Positions 8,449 to 17,303 of a stretch of DNA of 64,000 nucleotides are shown here, one piece after another. This DNA is from Cohnella sp. GbtcB17. GTDB taxonomy: Bacteria > Bacillota > Bacilli > Paenibacillales > Paenibacillaceae. The notes below the pieces were generated by a model. It made no database searches. It saw nothing but the letters and a program-made list of their open reading frames with translations, and was not told where the DNA came from. Each line of letters begins with the position of its first letter. Position 1 is the first letter of the stretch. The DNA lies in the NCBI RefSeq assembly GCF_019091135.1, contig NZ_JAGXJW010000012.1:65304-129303 (forward strand), in the 5' to 3' direction. The position numbers and the translations under genes were made by a program.

Positions 8449-8579
8449 GAGAAATGGTACTTATCAGACATCCAACTCATAAACTTCCTACTTCAGGATA
8501 GCACATACTTCTTCGGATGTCAATTCCCGTTATTCTAGACCGTTCCGCCCAGCACTTTTACCGGATGGAGGGATGCGCT

Positions 8580-9476
8580 TTGACGATGGATACCGATTCT
8601 TCCGTTGTCGACTTCATGGACGACGACCTGAAGGTGCCTGCGGGCATTCGAATGGACGATCCGGTCCGCATGTATCTGAAGGAGATCGGCCGCGTGCCTC
8701 TGCTGACGGCCGACGAAGAGATCGCGCTTGCTCATCGGATCGAGGAAGGCGACGAAGCAGCCAAGCAGCGTCTGGCCGAAGCCAACCTTCGACTGGTCGT
8801 CAGCATAGCAAGACGGTATGTGGGACGCGGCATGCTGTTCCTCGACTTGATTCAAGAGGGCAACATGGGCTTGATCAAGGCTGTCGAGAAATTCGATCAC
8901 CGCAAGGGCTTCCGCTTCAGCACGTACGCCACGTGGTGGATCCGCCAGGCGATCACCCGCAGCATCGCGGACCATGCGCGCACGATCCGGATTCCCGTTC
9001 ATATGGTGGAGACGATCAACAAGCTCGTCCGCATCTCCCGGCAGCTTCTGCAGGAGCTCGGCCGCGAGCCGACGCCCGAGGAGATCGCCCAGGCGATGGA
9101 TATCACGATCGACAAGGTCCGCGAGATCATGAAGATCTCGCAGGAGCCCGTGTCGCTCGAGATGCCGATCGGCGAGGAGAACGACTCCCGGCTCGGCGAG
9201 TTCATCGAAGACCAGGACGCGCCGGAGCCTGCCGACGCGGCGGCGTTCGAGCTGATGCGCGAGCAGCTCGAGGACGTGCTCGATACGCTCACCGAGCGCG
9301 AGGAGAGCGTGCTGCGCCTCCGGTTCGGCCTCGACGACGGCCACACGCGGACGCTCGAGGAAGTCGGCAAGGCGTTTGGCGTCACCCGCGAACGCATCCG
9401 GCAGATCGAGGCGAAGGCGCTGCGCAAGCTGCGCCATCCGAGCCGCAGCCGCCGGCTGAAGGATTTTCTGGACTGA
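8580..9476 (+). CDS. SigA-like primary-type sigma-70 factor lacking region 1.1
   Basis: 298 aa from a TTG at 8580, seven bases after GGAGGG. In-frame ATGs at 8565 and 8586 and a start at 8517 have no better site. Region 1.2 ([16 protein letters not shown]), region 2 ([30 protein letters not shown], the -10-reading [15 protein letters not shown]), region 3 and region 4 ([18 protein letters not shown]) match housekeeping SigA almost throughout. The ~75-100-residue region 1.1 that precedes them in typical SigA is absent. The gene stands alone with its own promoter and terminator, not beside dnaG. It may be a paralogue of the main rpoD (group 2-like); this is inference, because the rest of the genome is not visible. 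Confidence 0.9.
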   Translation: MTMDTDSSVVDFMDDDLKVPAGIRMDDPVRMYLKEIGRVPLLTADEEIALAHRIEEGDEAAKQRLAEANLRLVVSIARRYVGRGMLFLDLIQEGNMGLIKAVEKFDHRKGFRFSTYATWWIRQAITRSIADHARTIRIPVHMVETINKLVRISRQLLQELGREPTPEEIAQAMDITIDKVREIMKISQEPVSLEMPIGEENDSRLGEFIEDQDAPEPADAAAFELMREQLEDVLDTLTEREESVLRLRFGLDDGHTRTLEEVGKAFGVTRERIRQIEAKALRKLRHPSRSRRLKDFLD

Positions 9477-9483
9477 GATTTAA

Positions 9484-9520
9484 AAAAGCACCGCCGTCAG
9501 CGTTGACGGCGGTGCTTTTT
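9484..9520. terminator. Bidirectional terminator between sigma gene and ddl
   Basis: A 12-bp stem (GCACCGCCGTCA with TGACGGCGGTGC) is flanked by A6 on the left and T5 on the right. It serves the sigma gene on the plus strand and ddl on the minus strand. Confidence 0.93.
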
Positions 9521-9577
9521 AGTTGCACGGCTTTTCAGGCTACCTCGCCCAGATGGCCTGTCGGCCGTTCTTCCCGA

Positions 9578-10705
9578 TCAACCGCCGTAGTCGATCAACT
9601 GCTTCTCGGCATGTCGGGCGAGCGCAAGCTCGATCAGCGTGTCCAGCAGCTCGCGATAGGAGACGCCCGTCTCCTGCCAGAGCAGCGGATACATGCTGAA
9701 CGGCGTGAAGCCCGGCATCGTGTTGACTTCGTTGATCAGCAGCGCGCCGTCGCTTTTGCGCAGGAAAAAGTCCGCGCGGCACAGTCCCGCCCCGTCGATC
9801 GCGAGAAATGCCCGGACCGCCATCTCGCGAACGGCCAGCGCCGTCTCTTCGGGAATTTCCGCCGGGATGATCATGGCGGATTTACCGTCAATATACTTAG
9901 CCTTATAATCGTAGAACTCGTTCGAGCTGACGATCTCGCCGGCGACCGATGCCCGCGGCTCGTCGTTGCCCAGGACGGCGACCTCGATCTCCCGCGCGTC
10001 GACGAACTCCTCCACGATCACCTTGCGATCGTATCGCAGCGCTTCTTCGACGGCCGCGGCGAGCTCCTCGCGATTGCGCGCCTTGGAGACGCCGACGCTG
10101 GAGCCGAGATTGGCGGGCTTCACGAAGCTTGGATAACCGATCCCCCGCTCGATGCCGTCAAGTAACGCTTCCCGCTCTTTGTTCCAGTGATATCGCGTAA
10201 ACGACCTGTACCCCACCTGAGGCAAGCCGGCAGCCGCGAACATCGTTTTCATCGCCGCTTTGTCCATGCCGACCGAGGAGGCAAGCACTCCGGCCCCGAC
10301 GTACGGCAGGTTCGCCATCTCGAGCAAGCCTTGTATCGTTCCGTCCTCGCCGAAGGTGCCGTGCAGCAGCGGGAACACGACGTCCACCGAGCCTAGCCCC
10401 TCGCGAACGCCGGCTTCCGCTACCGCCGAATCGGACATGCCCTGCATCAGCGGAATGAGCGACGATCCGGTCGCTCCCGCTTCGCCGGCCGGCTCGAACT
10501 GCAGCTCCGCGACGGCCGCGGGCGGCGCCGCAAGCAGCGAGCCCGGACGCCATCTGCCTTCCTTCGTTATATAATAAGGAATAAGTTCGTATTTGTCGTA
10601 ATCGAATGCCTTCAGCACCGCCAGCGCGGTCTGGAGCGATACTTCATGCTCGCCCGAGCGGCCGCCGTAGACGAGCCCGACGCGAATCCTCTGTCCAGTT
10701 CCCAT
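9578..10705 (-). CDS. ddl: D-alanine--D-alanine ligase
   Basis: 375 aa. It makes the D-Ala-D-Ala dipeptide for peptidoglycan precursors from two D-alanines and ATP. The N-terminal signature VGLVYGGRSGEHEVS, the ATP-grasp core (PSFVKPANLGSSVGVSKA, VIVEEFVDAREIEVAVLG) and the C-terminal INEVNTMPGFTPFSMYP are present. The omega-loop reads YDYKAKYIDGKS, the D-Ala type, without the changes of VanA-type D-Ala-D-Lac ligases. GGAGG lies before the ATG. It starts 54 bases after the amidase_6 gene with no terminator between, so it is probably co-transcribed with it. Confidence 0.97.
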   Translation of the reverse strand: MGTGQRIRVGLVYGGRSGEHEVSLQTALAVLKAFDYDKYELIPYYITKEGRWRPGSLLAAPPAAVAELQFEPAGEAGATGSSLIPLMQGMSDSAVAEAGVREGLGSVDVVFPLLHGTFGEDGTIQGLLEMANLPYVGAGVLASSVGMDKAAMKTMFAAAGLPQVGYRSFTRYHWNKEREALLDGIERGIGYPSFVKPANLGSSVGVSKARNREELAAAVEEALRYDRKVIVEEFVDAREIEVAVLGNDEPRASVAGEIVSSNEFYDYKAKYIDGKSAMIIPAEIPEETALAVREMAVRAFLAIDGAGLCRADFFLRKSDGALLINEVNTMPGFTPFSMYPLLWQETGVSYRELLDTLIELALARHAEKQLIDYGG

Positions 10706-10759
10706 TGTCAGCTTGACCTCCGCCTTGTTCGACTGCCTCGAATATTCGCCCTTTGAATG

Positions 10760-11839
10760 TTAGAAAATCGACTCGATACGATAAAAGCGATACCGGGTGT
10801 TCTCCGTCCAGGCGTAGGAATCGCGATAATCCCAGTACCGGTGCCTGCTGGGCACGGTATTGGCATTGACCAGCGGCATGCCGTCCGGGGCGGTCGCCGT
10901 CACGATCGTATTGTGCCTGAATTGGCCGTTGCCGTCCCAATCGTAGCAAATGACGTCGCCCGGCGACAGCTGCTCGGGACGCTCCATGCGCACCGCCCGC
11001 AGCCCGACAGGCCGCGACTGGCTCAAAAAATGCTGGAGGCTGTTTGCAACCGCCCAGCTGTAGCTCCAGCGCTCCTGTCCGCCCGACAAGCCGTGATACC
11101 ACCAGCCCGATTCTCTTTTCCCAGTATAGTTCATGGGCGCGCCCCCTGCAAAGAGACACTGAGACACATAGTTCGTGCAGTTCACCTCGAAAAGCTCGTA
11201 CGCCGGATTGGCCTTATCCCACCATGCCTCGGCATAGGCGACCGCGGCATCGCGATCGTAAAGCCCTCTCCCGGCGGGAGCTCCCCCGTTTGGATTCGCC
11301 CATGGCGCAGCTTGAGCGCCGCTCGGTATTCCCTGCCAAGCGGCGTGCCAGTCCCGGGCCGGCATAAACGGAACGGACGGCGCTACCGGCCAGTCGCCGA
11401 CCGCACCCAAGGCTCCATCCGTGCCGGATCCCAGCAGCGCTGCGGAGAAGCGTTCGTCGCCCAGCGGTTCGGCGCGGTCCAATCGCCACTCGCCGCCGAA
11501 GGGGACGAGCCGGATTCGTTCGCGTTCGATTCGTTCTTCTGCATACGCCGCCTCGCCGGTGCCGCAGCTTCTGGCGATCGTCAGCTGCAGATCCGCGAAC
11601 GCCTCCTTCTCCCCGGCGCTCCATCGCACGACGCGCGCACGAATCTCGCCCCGCCTCGGCTTCGCCGCCGCAAACGCGTCGCGCCGCCTAAGCGCGCGCA
11701 TCCGGCGTTCCAGCCGCCGGCGGTGCGCCTCGTCGCCGATCCGCATCAGCGCGTCGGGCGAGCGGTTCAAGTCCGCTTCGTTAACCGCGTCCACATATTC
11801 GACCAGCGCCTTCTTTACCCGTTCGTCCAATTCCGGCAC
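10760..11839 (-). CDS. Amidase_6-domain protein (putative cysteine amidase)
   Basis: 359 aa, GTG start with GGGAGGGGAG just upstream. The C-terminal half (about 195-359) is an amidase_6 domain: YDRDAAVAYAEAWWDK, then NCTNYVSQCL with the presumed nucleophilic Cys, GDVICYDWDGNGQF, and RHNTIVTA with the presumed His. The N-terminal ~190 residues are Arg/Ala-rich and not recognised. No signal peptide or sorting motif is visible, which is unusual if the substrate is cell-wall peptide. The position directly upstream of ddl hints at a wall-related role (inference). Confidence 0.85.
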   Translation of the reverse strand: MPELDERVKKALVEYVDAVNEADLNRSPDALMRIGDEAHRRRLERRMRALRRRDAFAAAKPRRGEIRARVVRWSAGEKEAFADLQLTIARSCGTGEAAYAEERIERERIRLVPFGGEWRLDRAEPLGDERFSAALLGSGTDGALGAVGDWPVAPSVPFMPARDWHAAWQGIPSGAQAAPWANPNGGAPAGRGLYDRDAAVAYAEAWWDKANPAYELFEVNCTNYVSQCLFAGGAPMNYTGKRESGWWYHGLSGGQERWSYSWAVANSLQHFLSQSRPVGLRAVRMERPEQLSPGDVICYDWDGNGQFRHNTIVTATAPDGMPLVNANTVPSRHRYWDYRDSYAWTENTRYRFYRIESIF

Positions 11840-12067
11840 CGGACTCCCCTCCCGTACGGCACAGATTGCATCCGTTCAAATGTATGTCGGCCGCGGCCAT
11901 TCCATGCCAGCGACTGATTCGTGTGCTGCCGTGGGAAAGTAAAACCGATATTGCGCCTCCTCCTTTACACGTCTCCCCCGGATGATCCCCTACGTTTGCG
12001 GCATGCTAATCCTCATGCAATAGCGGCCGTTTTCCCCTCATTGGTAACAAACTAGACACAATCTCTC

Positions 12068-12096
12068 TTTACTGCGCGTCTGGATAACGCTATAAT
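12068..12096 (+). promoter_or_regulatory. acnA promoter
   Basis: TTTACT at 12068-12073 and TATAAT at 12091-12096 are separated by 17 bases. The leader to the TTG start is about 120 bases and carries the palindrome at 12125-12141. Confidence 0.75.
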
Positions 12097-12124
12097 GATG
12101 AGGAAGGTTTAATTTTGAAATCGG

Positions 12125-12141
12125 GTTTCACAGAATGAAAC
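12125..12141. promoter_or_regulatory. Candidate IclR-family operator in the acnA leader
   Basis: GTTTCA and TGAAAC form perfect 6-base half-sites around CAGAA. The same half-sites with the same 5-base spacer stand at 17104-17120 in front of the iclR-type gene. A repressor bound here, about 30 bases after the -10, could block acnA transcription (inference). Confidence 0.5.
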
Positions 12142-12220
12142 GTAAACGAGAATTTTTCTCATCCTCGCTTCGCTCTATTTTTATGAAATCCGTGCAATCT
12201 TATCTAGGAGGCCGATTATT

Positions 12221-14929
12221 TTGTCTACCCTTCCGTACAACGTACAGGCCGATCTGCAGGCAGCGGGCAACACGTATCGCTACTACAACCTGCAAGGTCT
12301 GGAAGAGCAAGGCCTGGGCGCCGTGTCCAAGCTGCCTTTCTCGATGAAAGTCCTGCTTGAAGCCGCCATCCGTCAATTCGACGGACGCGCCATCACGCTG
12401 GAGCATGTCAAGCAAATCGCCAACTGGGCGAACGGCCGCGAAGATAAGGAAGTTCCATTCATCCCTGCCCGCATCGTGCTGCAAGACTTCACCGGCGTAC
12501 CGGTCGTCGTCGATCTCGCCGCGATGCGCGAGACCGTGAAGCAAGCCGGCGGCGATCCGAAGCGCATCAATCCGCTCGTTCCCGTCGACCTGGTCATCGA
12601 CCACTCCGTCATGGTCGACGCATTCGGCACCGCGGACGCGCTGCAAACCAACATGGACCTCGAGTTCGAGCGCAACGAAGAACGCTATCGTTTCCTGCGT
12701 TGGGCGCAAACCGCGTTCGATAACTTCAGAGCCGTTCCTCCGGCAACCGGTATCGTTCACCAGGTTAACCTCGAGTACCTGGCATCCGTCGCCGCCACCA
12801 AGACCAAGAACGGCGTCACCGAAGTGTATCCGGACTCGCTCGTCGGTACGGACTCCCACACGACGATGATTAACGGCCTTGGCGTCGTAGGCTGGGGCGT
12901 CGGCGGCATCGAAGCCGAAGCAGGCATGCTCGGCCAGCCGCTGTACTTCGTCATGCCCGAAGTCATCGGATTCCGCCTGACCGGCAGCCTGGCAGAGGGC
13001 GCTACGGCAACCGACCTCGCGCTGACCGTCACTCAGATCCTCCGGAAAAAGGGCGTCGTCGGCAAATTCGTCGAGTTCTTCGGCCCGGGCCTGTCGAACA
13101 TCAGCCTGGCCGACCGTGCTACGGTCGCCAACATGGCGCCGGAATACGGCGCGACGATCGGTATCTTCCCGGTCGACAACGAGACCCTGAACTACCTGCG
13201 CCTCACCGGCCGCGACGAGAAGCAAATCGAACTCGTCGAAGCCTACTACAAAGCGCAAGGCATGTTCCGCACCGACGACACGCCGGATCCGACGTTCACG
13301 GACGTCATCGAGCTCGACCTCTCCACCATCGTACCGAGCCTTGCAGGTCCGAAGCGTCCGCAAGACCGCGTCGAGCTGACGGCGATGAAGGAAGAGTTCA
13401 ACAACATCATCCGCACGCCGATCGACAAGGGCGGCTACGGCCTCTCCGACGAGAAGATCGCACAAACCGCGCCGGTCAAGCACCGCAACGGCCAGGCGAG
13501 CACGCTCACGACGGGCGCCGTCGTCATCGCGGCCATCACGAGCTGCACGAACACGTCGAATCCGAGCGTCATGATCGGCGCCGGTCTCGTCGCGAAGAAG
13601 GCAGTCGAGCGCGGTCTGACGAAGCCCGCTTACGTCAAAAGCTCGCTGACCCCGGGTTCGCTCGTCGTTACCGACTACCTGATCAAGGCCGGCGTGCTTC
13701 CTTACCTGGAGAAGCTCGGCTTCTACGTCGCAGGCTACGGTTGCGCGACCTGTATCGGCAACTCCGGCCCGCTGCCTGACGAAGTCAGCCAAGCGATCGC
13801 GGACAACGACATGACCGTCGCCGCAGTCCTCTCGGGCAACCGGAATTTCGAAGGCCGCGTGCACGCACAGGTCAAGGCGAACTATCTCGCTTCGCCGCCA
13901 CTCGTTATCGCTTACGCGCTGGCCGGCACGGTCAACATCGACCTGGTCAACGACCCGATCGGCTACGACCCGAACAACGTGCCGGTCTACCTGAAGGATA
14001 TCTGGCCGACCAACGAAGAGATCCAGCAAGCCGTATCCGCGTCGCTCGATCCCGAGATGTTCCGCAAGAAGTTCGAGAACGTCTTTACGCAAAACGAGCA
14101 GTGGAACAAGATCCCCGTGCCGGAAGGCGAGCTGTACGAGTGGGACGACAAGTCGACCTACATCGCGAACCCGCCGTTCTTCACCGATCTGGGCGACCAG
14201 CCGGGCGACATCGGCGATATCAAGCGCGCCAACGTGCTGGCCCTGCTCGGCGATTCGGTCACGACGGACCACATCTCTCCTGCGGGCAACATTAAGGTCG
14301 ACAGCCCTGCCGGCGAGTACCTGATCAAGCACGGCGTCGACAAGAAGGACTTCAACTCGTACGGTTCCCGTCGCGGCAACCACGAGGTCATGATGCGCGG
14401 CACGTTCGCCAATATCCGGATCCGCAACCAGGTCGCTCCGGGCACCGAAGGCGGCGTGACGACGTACCTGCCGACCGGCGAGATCATGTCGATCTACGAC
14501 GCGTCGATGAAGTACCAGAAGAACAAGACGAATCTGGTCGTCATCGCCGGCAAGGAATACGGCACCGGCTCCTCGCGCGACTGGGCGGCCAAGGGCACGT
14601 TCCTCCTGGGCGTCAAGGCGGTCATCGCCGAGAGCTTCGAGCGTATCCACCGTTCGAACCTTGTAGGCATGGGCGTGCTGCCGCTGCAGTTCCAGCCGGG
14701 TCAAGGCTGGAAGACGCTCGGTATCAGCGGTCACGAGAAGTTCGATATCGAAGGCCTCTCGAACGACGTGCAGCCGGGTCAGACGATCACCGTCAACGCG
14801 ACGCGCGAAGACGGCACGACCTTCTCCTTCCCGGTCATCGTTCGCCTCGACTCGCTGGGCGACGTCGTCTACTACCGCAACAGCGGCATCCTGCAGACCG
14901 TTCTGCGCCAGATGATCGCGAATCAATAA
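12221..14929 (+). CDS. acnA: Aconitate hydratase (aconitase A)
   Basis: 902 aa, the usual length of Bacillus CitB/AcnA. It interconverts citrate and isocitrate through a [4Fe-4S] cluster in the TCA cycle; in some bacteria the apoprotein also binds RNA. Cluster ligands are the Cys of [11 protein letters not shown] (about residue 437) and the two Cys of GYGCATCIG (about 507-510). [19 protein letters not shown] and [12 protein letters not shown] add active-site residues. TTG start at 12221 with AGGAGG eight bases upstream. It is monocistronic, with its own promoter and terminator. Codon use is strongly biased, as for a highly expressed gene. Confidence 0.98.
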   Translation: MSTLPYNVQADLQAAGNTYRYYNLQGLEEQGLGAVSKLPFSMKVLLEAAIRQFDGRAITLEHVKQIANWANGREDKEVPFIPARIVLQDFTGVPVVVDLAAMRETVKQAGGDPKRINPLVPVDLVIDHSVMVDAFGTADALQTNMDLEFERNEERYRFLRWAQTAFDNFRAVPPATGIVHQVNLEYLASVAATKTKNGVTEVYPDSLVGTDSHTTMINGLGVVGWGVGGIEAEAGMLGQPLYFVMPEVIGFRLTGSLAEGATATDLALTVTQILRKKGVVGKFVEFFGPGLSNISLADRATVANMAPEYGATIGIFPVDNETLNYLRLTGRDEKQIELVEAYYKAQGMFRTDDTPDPTFTDVIELDLSTIVPSLAGPKRPQDRVELTAMKEEFNNIIRTPIDKGGYGLSDEKIAQTAPVKHRNGQASTLTTGAVVIAAITSCTNTSNPSVMIGAGLVAKKAVERGLTKPAYVKSSLTPGSLVVTDYLIKAGVLPYLEKLGFYVAGYGCATCIGNSGPLPDEVSQAIADNDMTVAAVLSGNRNFEGRVHAQVKANYLASPPLVIAYALAGTVNIDLVNDPIGYDPNNVPVYLKDIWPTNEEIQQAVSASLDPEMFRKKFENVFTQNEQWNKIPVPEGELYEWDDKSTYIANPPFFTDLGDQPGDIGDIKRANVLALLGDSVTTDHISPAGNIKVDSPAGEYLIKHGVDKKDFNSYGSRRGNHEVMMRGTFANIRIRNQVAPGTEGGVTTYLPTGEIMSIYDASMKYQKNKTNLVVIAGKEYGTGSSRDWAAKGTFLLGVKAVIAESFERIHRSNLVGMGVLPLQFQPGQGWKTLGISGHEKFDIEGLSNDVQPGQTITVNATREDGTTFSFPVIVRLDSLGDVVYYRNSGILQTVLRQMIANQ

Positions 14930-14942
14930 TTCGTTCATGCCC

Positions 14943-14981
14943 AGCCGTATCCCGGGGTCGCTCCCGGCGATACGGCTTTTT
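14943..14981 (+). terminator. acnA terminator
   Basis: AGCCGTATC (14943-14951) pairs with GATACGGCT (14969-14977), with further CGGG/CCCG pairing inside, followed by T5. Confidence 0.9.
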
Positions 14982-15012
14982 CACGTCGCGGCGGCGCCCG
15001 TCTCCCTTTTGT

Positions 15013-15042
15013 TTGGGAAACGGGATGGGGATACGCTATAAT
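15013..15042 (+). promoter_or_regulatory. Promoter of the PDZ-Lon protease gene
   Basis: TTGGGA at 15013-15018 and TATAAT at 15037-15042 with an 18-base spacer. The ribosome site GGAGGTGA begins only eight bases after the -10, so the leader is very short. Confidence 0.65.
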
Positions 15043-15065
15043 GAGGGACGGAGGTGACGATCGCA

Positions 15066-16220
15066 TTGTCAACCGAGAACAAAGGCTTTATCCGGCGCTA
15101 CAGACCGGCGATCATCCTCGCGGCGCTCATCGTCGTCGTCATCGTCGCCAGCAATTGGTCCTTGCCGTACGTCCTGTACGGTCCGGGTTCGGCAGAGCCC
15201 GTGCACCCTCGCGTCGAGACGGACCACAGGGTCGATCAGAAGGGCGCCCTGCTCTTCACGACCGTATCGTCCTACTCCAAACCGAACGTATTCTCCCTCA
15301 TATATGCCTGGCTGAATCCCAAGATGGATATCCAGACGCAGGCCAAGGCGACCGGCGGCACGGTCAATCTCGGCGCCTACCGCAACCTGATGGCCTGGAT
15401 GAGAGACAGCTCGGAGGCTAACGCCCTGCTCGCGGCCTATACGGCGATGAACAAGAAGATCGACGTAAAGGAACAGGGCATCATCGTCAATTCGTTCATC
15501 AAGGAGACGAAGGCGCGGGAGCACGGTCTGCAGGAAGGGGATATCATCACCTCGGTGGACGGCGTCAAAGCGAACAACGCGGAGGAGCTCAGCAAGTATC
15601 TGGCCTCCAAAAAAGCGGGGGACACGGTCAAGCTGACGGGCACGCGCGGGGGGAAGGCATTTACCGCGAGCGTGCCGCTCATCGAGATGCCGGGCACGGG
15701 CAAGCCGGGCGTCGGCTTCACCAATCAGACCGTGCTCAAGGTGACGCCGCCGGACAAGGTCAAGTTCGACTTCGAGGACACGGGCGGGCCGTCCGCAGGC
15801 CTTATGATGACGCTCGAGATCATCTCGCAGCTGCAGGGCAAGGACCTGACCAAGGGCTACCGGATCGCGGGCACGGGGACGATCGCTGCGGACGGCAGCG
15901 TCGGACTCATCGGCGGCATCCAATACAAGCTCATGGCGGCGGACCGTGAAAAGGCGGACTACTTCCTCGTCCCCTACACGCGCGTTGCCGCCGACCATTG
16001 GCAGGACAACGAAAAAATCGCGCCGAAGGACGCCATCAACGCCGTGCTGAACGGCTTCGGCAATTGGAGCCTCGCGCAGCAGACGGTCGCCGACCTGAAG
16101 CTGAAGCCGAAGCTCGTGCCGGTCGCGTCTTTGCAGGACGCGCTCGATTTCCTGAACAGCCTGGAGCCGAAAAAAGACGGGAGCGCGACGAGTCCGTCGC
16201 CTAGCGCCAAAGCCTCGTGA
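15066..16220 (+). CDS. Membrane-anchored PDZ-Lon (S16) serine protease, YlbL/SepM type
   Basis: 384 aa from a TTG at 15066, eight bases after GGAGGTGA; a GTG at 15054 overlaps that site. One N-terminal membrane helix (about 15-33) precedes an extracellular region with a PDZ domain (REHGLQEGDIITSVDG) and a C-terminal Lon-type proteolytic domain. The Ser/Lys dyad is in GGPSAGLMM (about residue 240) and GGIQYKLMAA (about 288). Relatives cut proteins on the outer face of the membrane (SepM in Streptococcus matures competence peptide; YlbL in Bacillus works with CtpA on division inhibitor YneA). The substrate here is unknown. Monocistronic. Confidence 0.93.
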   Translation: MSTENKGFIRRYRPAIILAALIVVVIVASNWSLPYVLYGPGSAEPVHPRVETDHRVDQKGALLFTTVSSYSKPNVFSLIYAWLNPKMDIQTQAKATGGTVNLGAYRNLMAWMRDSSEANALLAAYTAMNKKIDVKEQGIIVNSFIKETKAREHGLQEGDIITSVDGVKANNAEELSKYLASKKAGDTVKLTGTRGGKAFTASVPLIEMPGTGKPGVGFTNQTVLKVTPPDKVKFDFEDTGGPSAGLMMTLEIISQLQGKDLTKGYRIAGTGTIAADGSVGLIGGIQYKLMAADREKADYFLVPYTRVAADHWQDNEKIAPKDAINAVLNGFGNWSLAQQTVADLKLKPKLVPVASLQDALDFLNSLEPKKDGSATSPSPSAKAS

Positions 16221-16245
16221 GCGAAGCGAGCGCATATGAAAAGAA

Positions 16246-16287
16246 AGAGCCCTGTTCGCCGTTTAGACGGCGGGCAAGGCTCTTTTT
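16246..16287. terminator. Bidirectional terminator between PDZ-Lon protease gene and iclR-type gene
   Basis: AGAGCC/GGCTCT and CGCCGT/ACGGCG pair around TTAG, followed by T5 on the plus strand and with an A-rich left flank for the convergent gene. Confidence 0.88.
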
Positions 16288-16346
16288 GGCGAGCGGTGAG
16301 AATGGGTTGTGCGCGATGTGCGCAACTGCAACTGCCGGCAGTGCGG

Positions 16347-17090
16347 CTAATCGAGCAGCGCGCCCATGCGCGTAGCCGCGCCGATGATCGCAGAAGCGCG
16401 CTCCTCCATAACGTCCGGCGTCAGCCTGTTGGAAGGGCCGGAGACGGCGAGCGCGGCGACCAGCTTGCCCGAACGGCTGAAGATCGGCGCCGCTACGGCG
16501 GCAGCGCCCGGCTCCCTCTCCTCGAAGCTGGTTGCATAGCCGGCAGCCACGACTTCGTCCAGCTGCTTCGCATAGGACGGCCCCCGCAGCCCCGCAGGCC
16601 ACGACGGATCGCTCAGCAGCGCCTCGCGCGTATTGCTCTCCTCGAACGCCAGCAGCACCTTGCTGGAGGCGCCTACCGACAGCGGCAGCCGGATGCCCAC
16701 CTGCGCGACCCGGCGGATCGCCTGCCTGCTCTGCACCGCCTGAATCCGCACGCGCTCGAGGCGGTCGCGAATATACAGGCTGACCGTCTCGCCCATCTGA
16801 TCCCGCAGCTTCTCCATCTCGCCGATGAGCACGACCGTCGGATCGTCCGACCGCGCGAAGTGCGCGGACAGCTCCAGTACGCGAAGTCCGAGCCTATATT
16901 TGTCCGTTGCGTCGTCCCGGATGACGAAGCCCTTCTCCTCGAGCGTCGCGAGCAGCCGATGAACGGTGCTCTTGTGCAGCCCGCACTTCGCCGCCAGCTC
17001 CGTCAGGCTCCATTCGCTCCCTGTCGTGAACACGAGCAGGATGTCGAGGGCGCGTTCGACGGCGCGCACGGTTTTCTTTTCCTCTTCCAA
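16347..17090 (-). CDS. IclR family transcriptional regulator
   Basis: 247 aa. The N-terminal winged helix-turn-helix (about 8-65: VERALDILLVFTTG, then LTELAAKCGLHKSTVHRLLA and EEKGFVIRDD) is followed by an IclR effector domain containing RRVAQVGIRLPLSVGASSKV and a C-terminal VAAPIFSRSGKLVAALAVSGP. TTG start eight bases after GGAGG. Family members repress catabolic genes and often themselves. A promoter and a palindrome lie just upstream, and the same palindrome occurs in the acnA leader. A role in controlling acnA is therefore proposed, but not proven. Confidence 0.95.
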   Translation of the reverse strand: MEEEKKTVRAVERALDILLVFTTGSEWSLTELAAKCGLHKSTVHRLLATLEEKGFVIRDDATDKYRLGLRVLELSAHFARSDDPTVVLIGEMEKLRDQMGETVSLYIRDRLERVRIQAVQSRQAIRRVAQVGIRLPLSVGASSKVLLAFEESNTREALLSDPSWPAGLRGPSYAKQLDEVVAAGYATSFEEREPGAAAVAAPIFSRSGKLVAALAVSGPSNRLTPDVMEERASAIIGAATRMGALLD

Positions 17091-17103
17091 CGGGATCGCC
17101 TCC

Positions 17104-17120
17104 GTTTCACCACATGAAAC
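17104..17120. promoter_or_regulatory. Candidate autoregulatory operator of the iclR-type gene
   Basis: GTTTCA and TGAAAC around CCACA, a perfect palindrome located immediately downstream of the -10 of the gene's own promoter and upstream of its ribosome site. The half-sites and spacing are identical to those at 12125-12141. Confidence 0.6.
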
Positions 17121-17132
17121 CTAGTTACACTG

Positions 17133-17161
17133 AGTATAACTCACTACCGCCTCAACGTAAA
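17133..17161 (-). promoter_or_regulatory. Promoter of the iclR-type gene
   Basis: On the minus strand TTTACG (17161-17156) and TATACT (17138-17133) are separated by 17 bases. Confidence 0.65.
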
Positions 17162-17218
17162 TCTCCAAAGCTAGTATTACAGTTCGATTACATATGCCTA
17201 ACAAAACGACAATGTCCG

Positions 17219-17247
17219 TTGACGCTTTAGGCCGTAAGCCCTAAATT
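17219..17247 (+). promoter_or_regulatory. Possible promoter of the alpha/beta hydrolase gene
   Basis: TTGACG at 17219-17224 and TAAATT at 17242-17247 with a 17-base spacer. The -10 is a weak match; GATAAT a little downstream is an alternative. Confidence 0.45.
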
Positions 17248-17303
17248 TAAATTATCAGATAATAATGCGCTTTCAGTGCTAGATTGATAGGAGGCGATCC
17301 CCC

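Larger units (their letters stand above)
11840..12220. other. Divergent control region between amidase_6 and acnA
   Basis: The 380-base gap holds the acnA promoter (12068-12096), a perfect palindrome in the leader (12125-12141) and the acnA ribosome site (AGGAGG, 12207-12212). Nothing recognisable was found between 11840 and 12060. Confidence 0.6.

Noticed and set aside
8298-8480. 60-codon minus-strand frame upstream of the sigma gene
   Set aside because: It overlaps the sigma-gene promoter, has no ribosome site and an unconvincing composition. The terminator-like hairpin at 8354-8399 is its only support.
12200-14938. 912-codon open frame on the minus strand opposite acnA
   Set aside because: It is a mirror of strong codon bias in a GC-rich, highly expressed gene. 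The plus strand has every aconitase motif, a promoter, a ribosome site and a terminator.
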